Below are positions 63,884 through 64,000 of a DNA stretch of 64,000 bases, piece by piece. Origin of the DNA: JBJMHZ01 sp045807125. Its GTDB lineage: Bacteria; Actinomycetota; Actinomycetes; JAWWOL01. The DNA lies in assembly GCA_045807125.1 (NCBI GenBank), contig JBJMHZ010000005.1, forward strand, positions 62,001 through 126,000. The letters are read 5' to 3'. The notes beneath the pieces are model-generated. The model was not told where the DNA came from. It worked only from the letters and a program-made list of their open reading frames with translations, and made no database searches. The stretch's first letter is position 1; the number at the start of each line of letters is the position of its first letter. The translations under genes were made by a program, and so were the position numbers.

Positions 63884-64000
63884 CCCGGGCGGCCGCGCGC
63901 GCGTCGATGTCGGGGCTGACCTCGCCGCGGCGCTGGCCGAGCGCGAGCAGCTCCGCCGTGCGGTCCGTCCACGAGACGTAGGGCACCGCCACGTCGCCCT
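63729..64000 (-). CDS. TetR-family regulator, gamma-butyrolactone-receptor-like (C-terminal part)
   Basis: The minus-strand frame is open from the right window edge to TGA at 63731-63729. The visible 90 residues (YVSWTDRTAELLALGQRRGE, DIDARAAARVIVAALSGVQRLSSLLADH, LKRRLDEMWLLLRP) match the C-terminal ligand domain of TetR proteins, most closely the ArpA/ScbR autoregulator receptors. The DNA-binding domain is outside. Such receptors govern specialised metabolism, which would suit the neighbouring region. Its 3' end overlaps the convergent FadR-type gene by 155 bp. Confidence 0.7.
   Translation of the reverse strand, partial: GDVAVPYVSWTDRTAELLALGQRRGEVSPDIDARAAARVIVAALSGVQRLSSLLADHRDLKRRLDEMWLLLRPPLEPSRATTRSPRRAR

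Noticed and set aside
1..64000. tRNA or rRNA genes, attachment sites or plasmid origins
   Set aside because: None was recognised on either strand by eye; a covariance-model scan would be needed to exclude small RNA genes.

Overview
The window comes from a high-GC actinomycete, probably a filamentous Streptomyces-like genus. Supporting signs are GC-saturated third codon positions, frequent GTG starts, translational overlaps of the GTGA/ATGA type, an ECF sigma factor, and a gamma-butyrolactone-receptor-like TetR protein at the right edge. Most of it is a large specialised-metabolite region, apparently several sub-clusters side by side, with short stretches of ordinary genes between them. All function calls rest on reading the translations; no database search was run.

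Left part (850-16759): two operons. The first (850-9206) encodes a methyltransferase, a PduX-like GHMP kinase, a cysteine-synthase-fold PLP enzyme, an argininosuccinate-lyase-like enzyme, an ATP-grasp ligase, an AlaX-type tRNA editing protein and a large FAD/NAD(P)-binding protein. The second (9675-16759) carries the full gene set known for N-N bond formation in s56-p1 and triacsin pathways: cupin plus MetRS-like hydrazine synthetase (here as two separate genes), a DAO-type flavin oxidase and a lysine N6-hydroxylase. A small N-acetylglutamate-synthase-annotated protein and a double ATP-grasp ligase follow.

16993-23251: accessory or housekeeping genes: a secreted cupredoxin-like protein, a lipoprotein, a ferric-reductase/FMN-binding/ApbE redox operon whose first gene carries an in-frame TAG, and a membrane-anchored DUF3761-like protein.

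23558-32269: a compact NRPS-like operon with a crotonyl-CoA carboxylase/reductase, a free-standing adenylation domain (valine-like code), a carrier protein, an asparagine synthetase, an AurF-type diiron N-oxygenase, and a condensation domain fused to a degenerate adenylation domain. 32420-34934 holds small unrelated genes and a VOC-family gene remnant.

35124-49033: a second N-N-type sub-cluster. It has an ornithine/lysine N-hydroxylase, a PP-loop ATPase, a second cupin plus MetRS-like pair, an ATP-grasp ligase, a solute-binding-protein homologue without a signal peptide, both subunits of B12-dependent glutamate (methylaspartate) mutase, an AsnRS catalytic core lacking its tRNA-binding domain, a glutamate-synthase-like FMN domain and another N-hydroxylase. 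Three of its transcription units have a TGTATCA element 84-97 bp before the first start codon.

49104-55974: an amino-acid permease, an ECF sigma factor, a TrmB/LuxR-type regulator, and a beta-phosphoglucomutase/GH65 phosphorylase pair. 56063-59587 (minus strand): a third N-N sub-cluster with a fourth N-hydroxylase, a free-standing MetRS C-terminal-like domain, a second DAO oxidase and a second NAGS-like protein, driven by a recognisable promoter. Upstream lies an IS701-type transposase homologue that has lost its catalytic residues, then a Na+/H+ antiporter and a FadR-type regulator.

Overall the window holds four flavin N-hydroxylases, two hydrazine-synthetase pairs plus one separate synthetase-type domain, two DAO oxidases, two NAGS-like proteins and five aminoacyl-tRNA-synthetase-derived proteins. 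That suggests a composite pathway, or adjacent pathways, building N-N-bonded amino acids and joining them with ATP-grasp, NRPS and AsnRS-like chemistry.
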